NCBI RefSeq assembly: GCF_031312595.1
Contig: NZ_CP133592.1
Coordinates: forward strand, 682,001-746,000
Source of the DNA: Methanolobus sediminis
GTDB lineage: Archaea > Halobacteriota > Methanosarcinia > Methanosarcinales > Methanosarcinaceae
Length of the DNA: 64,000 bases
Direction: 5' to 3'
The position numbers and the translations under genes are program-made. Below the pieces are notes generated by a model that did not search any database, was not told the origin of the DNA, and saw nothing but the letters and a program-made list of their open reading frames with translations. Of the stretch, positions 7,848-15,124 are shown one piece after another; position 1 is the stretch's first letter; every line of letters starts with the position of its first letter.

Positions 7848-7997
7848 TTAACTTATGCGAATGAATGCCTGTCCGCATGAAGAATAAAATCCTTCTTCCT
7901 CAGACCGGGTAATTCTTTCATGTTCGCAACCATTTCCAGTATCTATTTTTGCTGTTGGTGTATTTTCAACAGTGCTTTTTTTCTTTGACTCAGACAA
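7848..7997 (-). CDS. Small Cys/His protein, TTG start
   Basis: An ORF of 49 codons beginning with TTG at 7997 behind a near-perfect SD, GGGAGGT, seven bases upstream. A longer open frame extends upstream but has no better start. The product is hydrophilic, with a C-terminal segment containing CEHERITRSEEEGFYSSCGQ. That spacing (CxH, about 15 residues, CG) could bind one metal ion. I do not recognise the family. The SD, the compact composition and the position divergent from the HAD gene argue for a real gene. Confidence 0.55.
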   Translation of the reverse strand: MSESKKKSTVENTPTAKIDTGNGCEHERITRSEEEGFYSSCGQAFIRIS

Positions 7998-8172
7998 ACT
8001 CAGTACCTCCCTATCCAGACACATAAAGTTATCTATAACCCACATAAACATACAAAATATATAAAACATTTGTATACTAATATGCAATCCCGAATTTATA
8101 TATAGATATCGAGCATTAAACCCAGAACAAGAGCATTGAACAGGAATCATTGAAAAAGGATCGAACGATAAA

Positions 8173-8868
8173 ATGGGAACTAATTTGAAGGGCGTTATTT
8201 TTGATATGGACAACACCCTCTTTGACTTTGTAGAAGCAAAGATGATAGCTTGCACAGAAGTTGTCAGTTTTCTTGGTGCAGGTGACCCGGAAGAGCTGTT
8301 CGAGTATTTCCGCAGGGAAACCCATGGTTTTGAAAATCCGGAAAATATCAGGGATTACATGCTTGACAATGGATTTGATCCTGCTGAAAAATACCAGAAA
8401 TGTGTTACAATATATGAAACCCACAAGATCAATAATATCAAACTCTACCCGGATGTAAGGGAAACTCTGGAAGAACTTAACGAAATCGGACTGTTAATTG
8501 GAATTGTCACCGATGCCAACAGCGACAATGCAAGAAAAAGACTTGTAAGAACTGGGCTGGAAGGCATGATACACTCACTTACGGCGCATGATATGACAGG
8601 CCAGAAAAAACCAGACCTTGCACCATTCAAATATGCTCTTGGCACTATGGGACTTTTAGCATCGGAAACACTTTTTGTTGGTGACAGTCTGAGAAGGGAC
8701 ATCATGCCTTCAAAGCAACTTGGCATGATGGCGGCGTATGCAGCTTATGGTGACCGCAACAGCGCAATGGACAGGACATCAGGTGATTATGAACCTGACA
8801 GAACCCTCAACAACTTCCGCGAGGTTCTGGAAATCGTACTTGAATTCAATGAAAATGACAGAATATGA
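8173..8868 (+). CDS. HAD-superfamily hydrolase
   Basis: A 231-residue phosphatase-like protein with all four HAD motifs: FDMDNTLFD (residues ~9-17, both catalytic aspartates), VTDAN, the lysine in GQKKPDL, and VGDSLRRDI. The helical cap between motifs I and II marks subclass I (phosphoglycolate phosphatase/YjjG-like). The substrate cannot be read. The ATG at 8173 is preceded by a weak AAGGA. The last 20 bases overlap the start of the next gene, so the two are probably translationally coupled. Confidence 0.85.
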   Translation: MGTNLKGVIFDMDNTLFDFVEAKMIACTEVVSFLGAGDPEELFEYFRRETHGFENPENIRDYMLDNGFDPAEKYQKCVTIYETHKINNIKLYPDVRETLEELNEIGLLIGIVTDANSDNARKRLVRTGLEGMIHSLTAHDMTGQKKPDLAPFKYALGTMGLLASETLFVGDSLRRDIMPSKQLGMMAAYAAYGDRNSAMDRTSGDYEPDRTLNNFREVLEIVLEFNENDRI

Positions 8869-10057
8869 TGTTATTGTTGTAGGCGGAGGACCAATCGGTT
8901 CTGTGGCAGCAAGATATGCTGCATTGAATGGCGCAAAAACACTTATTTTAGAAGATCACGCATTCATTGGTACTCCTGTTGGATGTACCGGACTACTGAG
9001 TACAAGAGCAGTCAACGAGTGTGAGATCGACCCATCAGACAGTTCCATACTGAATTCTGTAAGAGGCGCTTTTATTCACCCAATGCATGGAGATTGTCTT
9101 CCAATTGATGGCAAAAGAACCAAAGCTTACGTTGTTTCCAGAAAGATATTCGACAGAAAACTTGCCGCGAAGGCTGTTGAGGAGGATGTTGACCTGTGGC
9201 TGAAATCAAGAGTTACAGGTATTGAAAGGTCACAAAATGAACAGAAGGTTTCCGTTGTTAAGAGCGGTGAAAAGCAGGTTCTGAAAGCAAAAGTCATAAT
9301 CGGCGCTGATGGTGTCCGAAGTCAGGTTGCAAAATGGTCCGGACTTGGAAACGTAAGCGAAGTGCTTCCGGGAATTCAGGCAGAAGTACCATATCACAGT
9401 GATGACACCGATTTTGTGGAGTTGTTTGTCGGTTCACAGGCACCGGGATTTTTCGGGTGGACTGTTCCGGTCAATGAAAGCATATCCCGCGTTGGAATGG
9501 CTGTTGACCCGAAATATGGAATGTCGGCACATCGGGTCCTTGAGAATCTGCTTACTAAAAATAAGCATGTAGTTTCAAGATATGGCGGCGGAAAGCTTGA
9601 CCTTGTAATGGGAGGAATTCCTCTCGGACCCCTTGATAAGACATATACTGACGGTGTGATGATAGTCGGTGATGCAGCAGGACAGGTCAAACCTACATCA
9701 GGTGGTGGCATCTATACCGGAGCAGTATGTGCAAAGATTGCCGGTGAAATCGCCGCAAAGGCTGCAGAACAGGAAAATAGCTCTGCACCATTCCTTTCTG
9801 AATACGACAAACTTTGGAGGACAAAACTTGGGAAAGAGCTTGCCATGGGAATGAGAATTCACAGGTTTGCAGCAGGACTTGAAGATAAAGAAATTGATGA
9901 ATTGATAGGTTCTATGAACAATCCTGCCATCCTTGATACCATAACACGTTACGGTGATATGGATCATCCTTCAATACTGATAAAAAAGTTGCTGCACCCA
10001 TCTAAATCGGTGCATATGTTAAAGATATTCAGGGCTTTTGCAAAAGCTGTACTCTGA
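8849..10057 (+). CDS. Geranylgeranyl reductase-family FAD protein
   Basis: About 402 residues. A Rossmann FAD fold starts at VVGGGPIGSVAARYAA, the family signature VGDAAGQVKPTSGGG is near residue 275, and a helical C-terminus follows. The family includes digeranylgeranylglycerophospholipid reductase, which saturates archaeal ether-lipid chains at the membrane, but paralogues have other hydrogenation roles. The ATG at 8849 (or 8855) lies inside the end of the HAD gene and was preferred over the open frame's upstream Met at 8738, which would add 37 residues unlike the family. There is no transmembrane segment. It probably forms a two-gene operon with the HAD hydrolase. Confidence 0.85.
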   Translation: MKMTEYDVIVVGGGPIGSVAARYAALNGAKTLILEDHAFIGTPVGCTGLLSTRAVNECEIDPSDSSILNSVRGAFIHPMHGDCLPIDGKRTKAYVVSRKIFDRKLAAKAVEEDVDLWLKSRVTGIERSQNEQKVSVVKSGEKQVLKAKVIIGADGVRSQVAKWSGLGNVSEVLPGIQAEVPYHSDDTDFVELFVGSQAPGFFGWTVPVNESISRVGMAVDPKYGMSAHRVLENLLTKNKHVVSRYGGGKLDLVMGGIPLGPLDKTYTDGVMIVGDAAGQVKPTSGGGIYTGAVCAKIAGEIAAKAAEQENSSAPFLSEYDKLWRTKLGKELAMGMRIHRFAAGLEDKEIDELIGSMNNPAILDTITRYGDMDHPSILIKKLLHPSKSVHMLKIFRAFAKAVL

Positions 10058-10121
10058 TAGAAAATTATGTAATAATCACAATCATTTGCCTGCAGCCTAA
10101 TCTTAATTCATCAGACTTGGG

Positions 10122-10634
10122 CTAAGCTATATTTACGCTTTTTACAGAATCCAGTTTGAGCAGGTCTTCAATAATGCTTCCCGGAACTTTGGTATCGGTA
10201 ATTATTGTAAGCTTGGGTTCGTCTATGAAAAACGGATCATCTGATACAGCCTGTCTTATGCTGATGTTATGCTGTGCTATAACTGTGGAGACTTCGGAAA
10301 TGATTCCCTTATGAGAAGCATCATCAGGAGTAATGATAATAACACCCTGTCCCATGAGAGGAGCTACATCACGGAGAAAAGGAATTGATTTTACGTTCTG
10401 GAATATCTTTTTTAGCTGATCATCTGAAAGTATGACCTCTGTTGTGGAATCTACAACACGCCTGTCGACTCCTGCTTCCCTGGCAAGTTGTGTGTGTGCT
10501 ATCTCTATGGCACCTGAGGTGACCTTTCCCTCATCGTTAACCTGGAAACCACGCTCAAAAAGAAGCTTCAGGACCTTTTGCTGGGCCGGGTATTTCTCAA
10601 ATTTTCTAAGTAATATACTCCACATATCAACCAT
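10122..10634 (-). CDS. ACT-domain regulatory protein
   Basis: A 170-residue protein. The N-terminal part (~1-80) looks like a helical DNA-binding or dimerisation module (LLFERGF, IEIAHTQLAREAGVDRRVV). The C-terminal ~70 residues form an ACT-type fold (GIISEVSTVIAQHNISIRQAV), which binds small ligands, usually amino acids. It matches archaeal ACT proteins predicted to control amino-acid pathways. I chose the Met at 10634: it follows a TATA-like tract at leaderless spacing, whereas the longer frame to 10739 adds an unlikely extension. It is divergent from the LeuA-family gene at 10889, a natural regulatory target (inference). Confidence 0.75.
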   Translation of the reverse strand: MVDMWSILLRKFEKYPAQQKVLKLLFERGFQVNDEGKVTSGAIEIAHTQLAREAGVDRRVVDSTTEVILSDDQLKKIFQNVKSIPFLRDVAPLMGQGVIIITPDDASHKGIISEVSTVIAQHNISIRQAVSDDPFFIDEPKLTIITDTKVPGSIIEDLLKLDSVKSVNIA

Positions 10635-10770
10635 GTAATCTTTTAAAATATAAAGATTTAAAGGTTTAGTTCTGTAAGGAGGAATAGGCCATCCTACCGA
10701 TATATATAGAAACGATATTTTAAGTAGGAGTTCATCCATAGTAAGTTACAATTCAACTCATGAAGATGAT

Positions 10771-10855
10771 AATCCAGAGTGATATGCTTAATTAGAGTGC
10801 TAACACTAACTCGTTTCTAAGGCTAACACACACTAATTCGAACTCTGGATTTTTT
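10771..10855 (+). promoter_or_regulatory. Structured 5' leader of the condensing-enzyme gene
   Basis: AATCCAGAGT at 10771-10780 pairs perfectly with ACTCTGGATT at 10842-10851, which runs into six Ts. The result is a 10-bp stem closing a 61-base loop and resembling an attenuator or riboswitch expression platform. GCTAACAC is repeated inside the loop at 10799-10806 and 10822-10829. A TATA tract near 10698-10708 would start the transcript near 10733. The coding start follows at 10889 with SD GGAGGT. Confidence 0.5.
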
Positions 10856-10888
10856 GAAATTTAAAAAAAGTAGAAATGGAGGTATCAA

Positions 10889-12235
10889 ATGAAAATATAC
10901 AAAGATTATGACGATCTTCCAAAAATCAAATTACCACTGGGGCAGGAAGTATCTATAAGTGACAGCACTATCAGGGATGGGGCACAGATGCCTGGTATTG
11001 TCATGAAAAGTCAGCAGAAGCTTCAGATATACGAGTATCTTCACAAGATCGGAATCGAGAAGCTTGAATCTTTTGTTTATAACGAAAGGGATAGAAAAGC
11101 CATCAAGCTCATGATGGACCACGGTTACGAGTTCCCTGAGGTCACAGGTTGGGCACGTGCAAACCCTGCGGATATTGATATGGTCCTGAATATAGACGGC
11201 ATCGAAGAAACAGGTATCTTGATGTCAGTATCAGACCCACACATCGTTGACAAGATGGGACTGACCCGTGAGACCGCTGAGGAGAAATATCTCAATGCAC
11301 TACAGTATGCAGTTGACCACGGACTTCGCACCAGGGCTCACATCGAGGATATGACTCGTGCAGACAACTATGATTTCACTTTCCCGCTTATTAAGAAGAT
11401 AATGGACATTGACCCGGATTGTACAATCCGTATCTGTGATACGATTGGTTTTGGAATTCCATTTATGGATGTTGATGAGCCTTTCGGCATGCCAATGATT
11501 ACAAAATACCTGAAGGATGAGCTCAATGTGAAAAACATCGAGACACACTGCCACGATGATTTCGGTCTTGCAGTTGCTAATTCCATTGCAGGATACTGGC
11601 ACGGTGCAAACTGGTCTAACGTGACTTTCCTTGGTATCGGTGAGAGAGCAGGTAATGCAGAAATGGAAAAACTCCTGCTGTTCCTTGCAAGGCGTATCGA
11701 AGGCTTTGACAAGTATAACCTTGACTGCCTTGTTGAGTTCTCAAGGTTCATGGAAAGGGAGATAGGTATCCGTATTCCAAGAAACAAGTCTGTTGTGGGT
11801 AACAACGTATTCGCTCACGAATCAGGTATCCACTCTGCAGGTGTAATCAAAAATCCATTCACTTACGAGCCATATCCACCTGAGATTGTTGGTGGTAAGA
11901 GGATATTCCTCATTGGTGACTCATCAGGCATTGAAGTTCTGAGGTATAAGGTTCAGGAGACACTGAACGAGCTTATGGAAGTAAATATAGAGATAGATAA
12001 GAACGACAAGCGTCTGCGGGCAATCCAGACAGAGATCCAGAAACTCTATAACGACGAGAAGAGGGTTTCCTGCATATCCGATGAAGAGGTCATGGCTTAC
12101 GTGAAAAAGTACTTCATGTTCAACCAGATGGTCAGTAAGGACATGCACCGCAAGGAAGACGATGAGAACGGAGATGTCAGTGAGTCTAGTGGTGTTAACG
12201 AGATCAAGCCTCGTATGCACGACACAATTGACTAA
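10889..12235 (+). CDS. LeuA/homocitrate-synthase-family condensing enzyme
   Basis: A 448-residue HMGL-like TIM-barrel enzyme. The signature DSTIRDGAQMPG (residues ~25-36) carries the catalytic Arg and metal-binding Asp. HCHDDFG near 219 supplies metal histidines, and FAHESGIHSAG near 310 is the second family signature. The C-terminal ~90 residues are not the usual LeuA regulatory dimer fold. Such enzymes condense acetyl-CoA with 2-oxo acids (isopropylmalate, citramalate, homocitrate) or act as Re-citrate synthase. The exact acceptor is not decidable; the ACT regulator beside it and isocitrate dehydrogenase 9 kb away keep a 2-oxoglutarate role open. SD is GGAGGT. A diverged partial copy lies at 14077. 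Confidence 0.8.
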   Translation: MKIYKDYDDLPKIKLPLGQEVSISDSTIRDGAQMPGIVMKSQQKLQIYEYLHKIGIEKLESFVYNERDRKAIKLMMDHGYEFPEVTGWARANPADIDMVLNIDGIEETGILMSVSDPHIVDKMGLTRETAEEKYLNALQYAVDHGLRTRAHIEDMTRADNYDFTFPLIKKIMDIDPDCTIRICDTIGFGIPFMDVDEPFGMPMITKYLKDELNVKNIETHCHDDFGLAVANSIAGYWHGANWSNVTFLGIGERAGNAEMEKLLLFLARRIEGFDKYNLDCLVEFSRFMEREIGIRIPRNKSVVGNNVFAHESGIHSAGVIKNPFTYEPYPPEIVGGKRIFLIGDSSGIEVLRYKVQETLNELMEVNIEIDKNDKRLRAIQTEIQKLYNDEKRVSCISDEEVMAYVKKYFMFNQMVSKDMHRKEDDENGDVSESSGVNEIKPRMHDTID

Positions 12236-12248
12236 TTCTTTTTTTGGG

Positions 12249-12290
12249 GCTGCTGCCCGAGGGTGGCAGCTTAGTGTTTTCTTTTTTTTG
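12249..12290 (+). terminator. Terminator of the condensing-enzyme gene
   Basis: GCTGC-tg-CCC pairs with GGG-tg-GCAGC (12249-12270), followed shortly by a long T-run. A diverged copy of the same terminator follows the truncated paralogue at 14755. Confidence 0.65.
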
Positions 12291-12487
12291 GAGAGGGAAA
12301 TTTCCGCTTTATGTAAGATTCGACGTACTGGTAAAGGATCTATGTTTTGCAACAGCACATTTTGGATACCATAGTATTTCAAATTGTTTTGAAACCGCTA
12401 TCTTTAAATATAGACGAATGAATTGTATATTAGCGGTTTTGCGAGTAAAGTCCAATACCGTTACAGTGAATTTCTGGATAATAAAAT
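12291..12487 (+). promoter_or_regulatory. Promoter region of the FmdE pair
   Basis: AT-rich region with a TATA-like tract near 12402-12411 (CTTTAAATATAG). A longer open frame crosses it, but its translation has no protein-like features and it overlaps the terminator, so I do not call it. Confidence 0.4.
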
Positions 12488-12622
12488 ATGGAAATGAGAA
12501 AAGATGAAAATCCCGGACTCAAATCCCACGGATATCATTGTCCAGAAATGCCACCAAGATTGCGACTAGCTTGGAAAGCCATGGGAAAACGTGGTTTATC
12601 AAAAGTAAAAGGAATATGTTAA
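12488..12622 (+). CDS. Mini-FmdE-like 44-residue ORF
   Basis: The ATG at 12488 opens a 44-codon frame whose centre ([18 protein letters not shown]) mirrors the N-terminal motif of the next gene ([18 protein letters not shown]), including the His/Cys-Pro-x-Met-Pro core. The stop ends one base before the ATG of that gene, so translation is probably coupled. No clear SD precedes it. It could be a real small protein, a leader peptide, or a remnant of a tandem fmdE duplication. Confidence 0.45.
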   Translation: MEMRKDENPGLKSHGYHCPEMPPRLRLAWKAMGKRGLSKVKGIC

Positions 12623-12623
12623 A

Positions 12624-13223
12624 ATGATTGACGCAAACGACTATCTTGAAACAGGATTTATTTTTCACGGCCACAGGTGCCCTGCTATGCCACTTGGAAT
12701 GAGAATCGGAGCTGCTGCTATGAATGCACTTGGCGTTGACAGATCGAAAGATAAAGAGCTCTATCTGATTGCAGAGACAGGAAATGATCATGCAGCAGGA
12801 TGTTTTGTTGATGGTCTTATGACCATTACCGGTTGTACGTATGGAAAAAGCAATATTGAGAAGACCTACTATGGTAAAATGGCTTTTACACTCATCGATA
12901 CAATAAATCAGAAAGCAATCAGAGCATACATAAAACCTGAATTCTTTGGTAACATGCTAAAATCCCCATTTGTTGAACAGAGAAAAATAGGTGTACCTCC
13001 ACAGGACATTGATTCTGAGATCGCTGAACCCCTGATCAACAAAATACTAAGCATACCTGAAGAAAACTTCCTCGTTATCAGTCCGGTTTTCGATTATGCT
13101 TTTGAAAAGAAAAAAGGAGTTTTTGATACAGGACTGTGTGAGGAATGCGGTGAACGTACATTTGCTCATAAATTGCAGGATGTTAATGGTAAGATCCTTT
13201 GCAAACCCTGTGCTGAAAAATAA
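12624..13223 (+). CDS. FmdE-family protein with C-terminal zinc finger
   Basis: A 199-residue protein. The N-terminal FmdE domain starts with [14 protein letters not shown] (residues ~13-27) and continues through [12 protein letters not shown] and TGCTYGKSN. Its conserved His and Cys are proposed metal ligands. The C-terminus has a treble-clef-like finger, CEECGER near 170 and CKPCAEK at the end. FmdE is named for the molybdenum formylmethanofuran dehydrogenase operon, but its biochemical function is unsettled; no fmd/fwd genes are here. The start at 12624 follows directly on the mini-FmdE ORF, with AAAGGA upstream. Confidence 0.85.
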   Translation: MIDANDYLETGFIFHGHRCPAMPLGMRIGAAAMNALGVDRSKDKELYLIAETGNDHAAGCFVDGLMTITGCTYGKSNIEKTYYGKMAFTLIDTINQKAIRAYIKPEFFGNMLKSPFVEQRKIGVPPQDIDSEIAEPLINKILSIPEENFLVISPVFDYAFEKKKGVFDTGLCEECGERTFAHKLQDVNGKILCKPCAEK

Positions 13224-13313
13224 GTAATTGATAAAACAGATTATTTGGCGATAGGTGCAATTGCACCAGCCATTTTTACATAATATACTGCTACAAAGTC
13301 TGGAGTTGGTCAT

Positions 13314-14069
13314 ATGGATGTAATTATAATTGCTGTTATCATCTTTTTTCTAGCTGTTTTATTTTCAATGCTAGGACTTGGGGGTTCCCTTGTATATGTG
13401 CCTTTATTTTACTGGCTCGGCATCGATATGCTCATCGCAATACCTACCGCATTGCTTCTCAATGGAATAACTGCCAGTTCAGCGGCAATCACCTATTACA
13501 GAAAAAAAATGGTAGACTTGCAAGTGGCAGCTCCATTCGTAGTGACTTCCATCATAGGAGCTCCAATCGGTGCTTACTTTACCAAGTTCGTTTCAACTGA
13601 GATACTGCTATGGATACTCAGCATTGTGTTAATCTTTGCCGGAGCACGCATGCTGATTTTTGGAAACAAAGGAGCAAAGAATGTATCAACTAATTTCACG
13701 GATAAGAAAAAGAGGTCCATCATTGGTATCGTTCTTGGATTTGTGATAGGTTTTTTTGCGGGACTTCTCGGGCTTGGTGGCGGTGTGTTTATTGTACCGA
13801 TTTTGATTGCACTTGGGTTTGAGACAAAGCGTGCCTCAGCTACATCAGCTTTCATTGTGTTGTTCTCCTCTTACTCAGGGTTCTTTGGTCACCTGACCAC
13901 AGGACATCTGGACATGACTCTCATGGCCTATACAGCTATAGCTGCATTCGTAGGAGGACAGGTAGGTTCACATCTAATGCACAGCAAAATGAAATCAGAA
14001 ACGATCAAACAAATGTTTGGTGTGGTTCTGTGGATAATGGCTATCAAAATAGTTTATGGGTTGATATAA
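13314..14069 (+). CDS. TauE/SafE-family anion exporter
   Basis: A 251-residue membrane protein with about eight hydrophobic helices in two homologous halves. Each half has the family glycine motif: LGLGGSLVYVPLFYWLG near residue 20 and LLGLGGGVFIVPILIALG near 155. The family moves sulfite, sulfoacetate and related anions. It starts 90 bases after fmdE on the same strand and may be co-transcribed. Its stop abuts the breakpoint of the truncated condensing-enzyme copy. Confidence 0.87.
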   Translation: MDVIIIAVIIFFLAVLFSMLGLGGSLVYVPLFYWLGIDMLIAIPTALLLNGITASSAAITYYRKKMVDLQVAAPFVVTSIIGAPIGAYFTKFVSTEILLWILSIVLIFAGARMLIFGNKGAKNVSTNFTDKKKRSIIGIVLGFVIGFFAGLLGLGGGVFIVPILIALGFETKRASATSAFIVLFSSYSGFFGHLTTGHLDMTLMAYTAIAAFVGGQVGSHLMHSKMKSETIKQMFGVVLWIMAIKIVYGLI

Positions 14070-14076
14070 TTTTGAT

Positions 14077-14742
14077 TTTGCTAACTCAATTGCAGGTTAC
14101 TGGCATGGTGCAAACTGGTCCAATGTAACTTTCTTTGGAATCAGTGAGAGAGCAGGTAATGCTAAAATGGAAAAACTCCTGCTGTTCCTTATGAGGCGTG
14201 TTGAAGGATTTGACAAGTATAACCTTGATTGCCTTGTTGAGTTTGCCAAGTTCATGGAGAGGGAGATCGGCATAAGGATACCAAGGAACAAGCCAGTAGT
14301 GGGTAACAACGTATTCGCACACGAGTCCGGCATCCACACTGCAGGTGTCATCAAGAACCCCTTTACATACGAACCATATCTACCTGAGATAGTCGGTGGA
14401 AAGAGGATCTTCCTTATTGGTGATTCATCAGGTATCGAAGTGCTCAGGTTCAAGGTTCAGGAAACTCTCAATGAACTGATGGACGTGAACATCGAGGTAG
14501 AAAAGAACGATAAACGTCTCCGTGCCATCCAGGCTGACATCCAGAAACTCTACAACGAGGACAAAAGGGTATCATGTATTTCCGATGAGGAGATACTCGG
14601 ATACGTCAAGAAGTACTACATGTTCAACCCGATGCTCAGCAAGGACATGCACCGTCAGGAAGAAGAAGAGAACGGTAATTCTTCCGGCACGAAGAGTTCT
14701 GAGAAAGATATCAGACCTCGCATGCACGATACCATAGACTGA
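14077..14742 (+). pseudogene. 5'-truncated copy of the LeuA-family condensing enzyme
   Basis: From 14080 the frame encodes a close match to residues 230-448 of the enzyme at 10889 (ANSIAGYWHGANWSNVTF through PRMHDTID). The N-terminal half, with the catalytic RDG signature, is absent. The frame is open to the stop, and an ATG at 14167 could start a 191-residue product, but that would lack the active site. Most differences from the full copy are synonymous or conservative, so this sequence was a functional paralogue before truncation. The breakpoint lies within about ten bases of the TauE stop. A copied terminator follows. Confidence 0.8.
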
Positions 14743-14754
14743 TTTTGTTTTTGG

Positions 14755-14795
14755 GCTGCTGCCTGTTGGTGGCAGCTATGTGTTTTCTTTTTTAA
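14755..14795 (+). terminator. Terminator after the truncated copy
   Basis: The hairpin GCTGCTGCC...GGTGGCAGC (14755-14776) followed by a T-run corresponds to the terminator at 12249, showing that the duplicated segment includes sequence beyond the stop codon. Confidence 0.6.
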
Positions 14796-15109
14796 CATTA
14801 TCATTGACATCTACAACTTAGTTAAGACTTTCATTAAAACTAAAAAATTACCGCCCTCGTTAGATAGAATCGGATAAAAATTCTGTTGAAATCTAATCCT
14901 TCATTGAAAATAAAGAGCAATACAATAACCTAAATCATCGCTTTTTTGGAAGTATGGCATAATAATGGCAAAATGATTGAGGAAGCAAATAGTGTTGAAT
15001 ATCAAATAAGCAACAGCAGTCAATATTTACATTCAACTTTAATATTTTGCGTAGACTAATCATAATCTTTTTAAACTAATAATACGCTAGACACAATTAT
15101 AAATTTCTA
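14796..15109. other. AT-rich intergenic region before the surface-protein island
   Basis: No ORF or RNA recognised. A TATA-like tract (TTTTTAAACTAATAATA) near 15068-15084 could serve the CARDB gene. From here to about 20.7 kb base composition is clearly more AT-rich than around it. Confidence 0.4.
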
Positions 15110-15124
15110 GTGGTGGTATATATA

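Noticed and set aside
12244-12507. 87-codon frame after the condensing-enzyme gene
   Set aside because: It runs through the terminator hairpin and T-run and has no SD; the mini-FmdE frame is the better call there.
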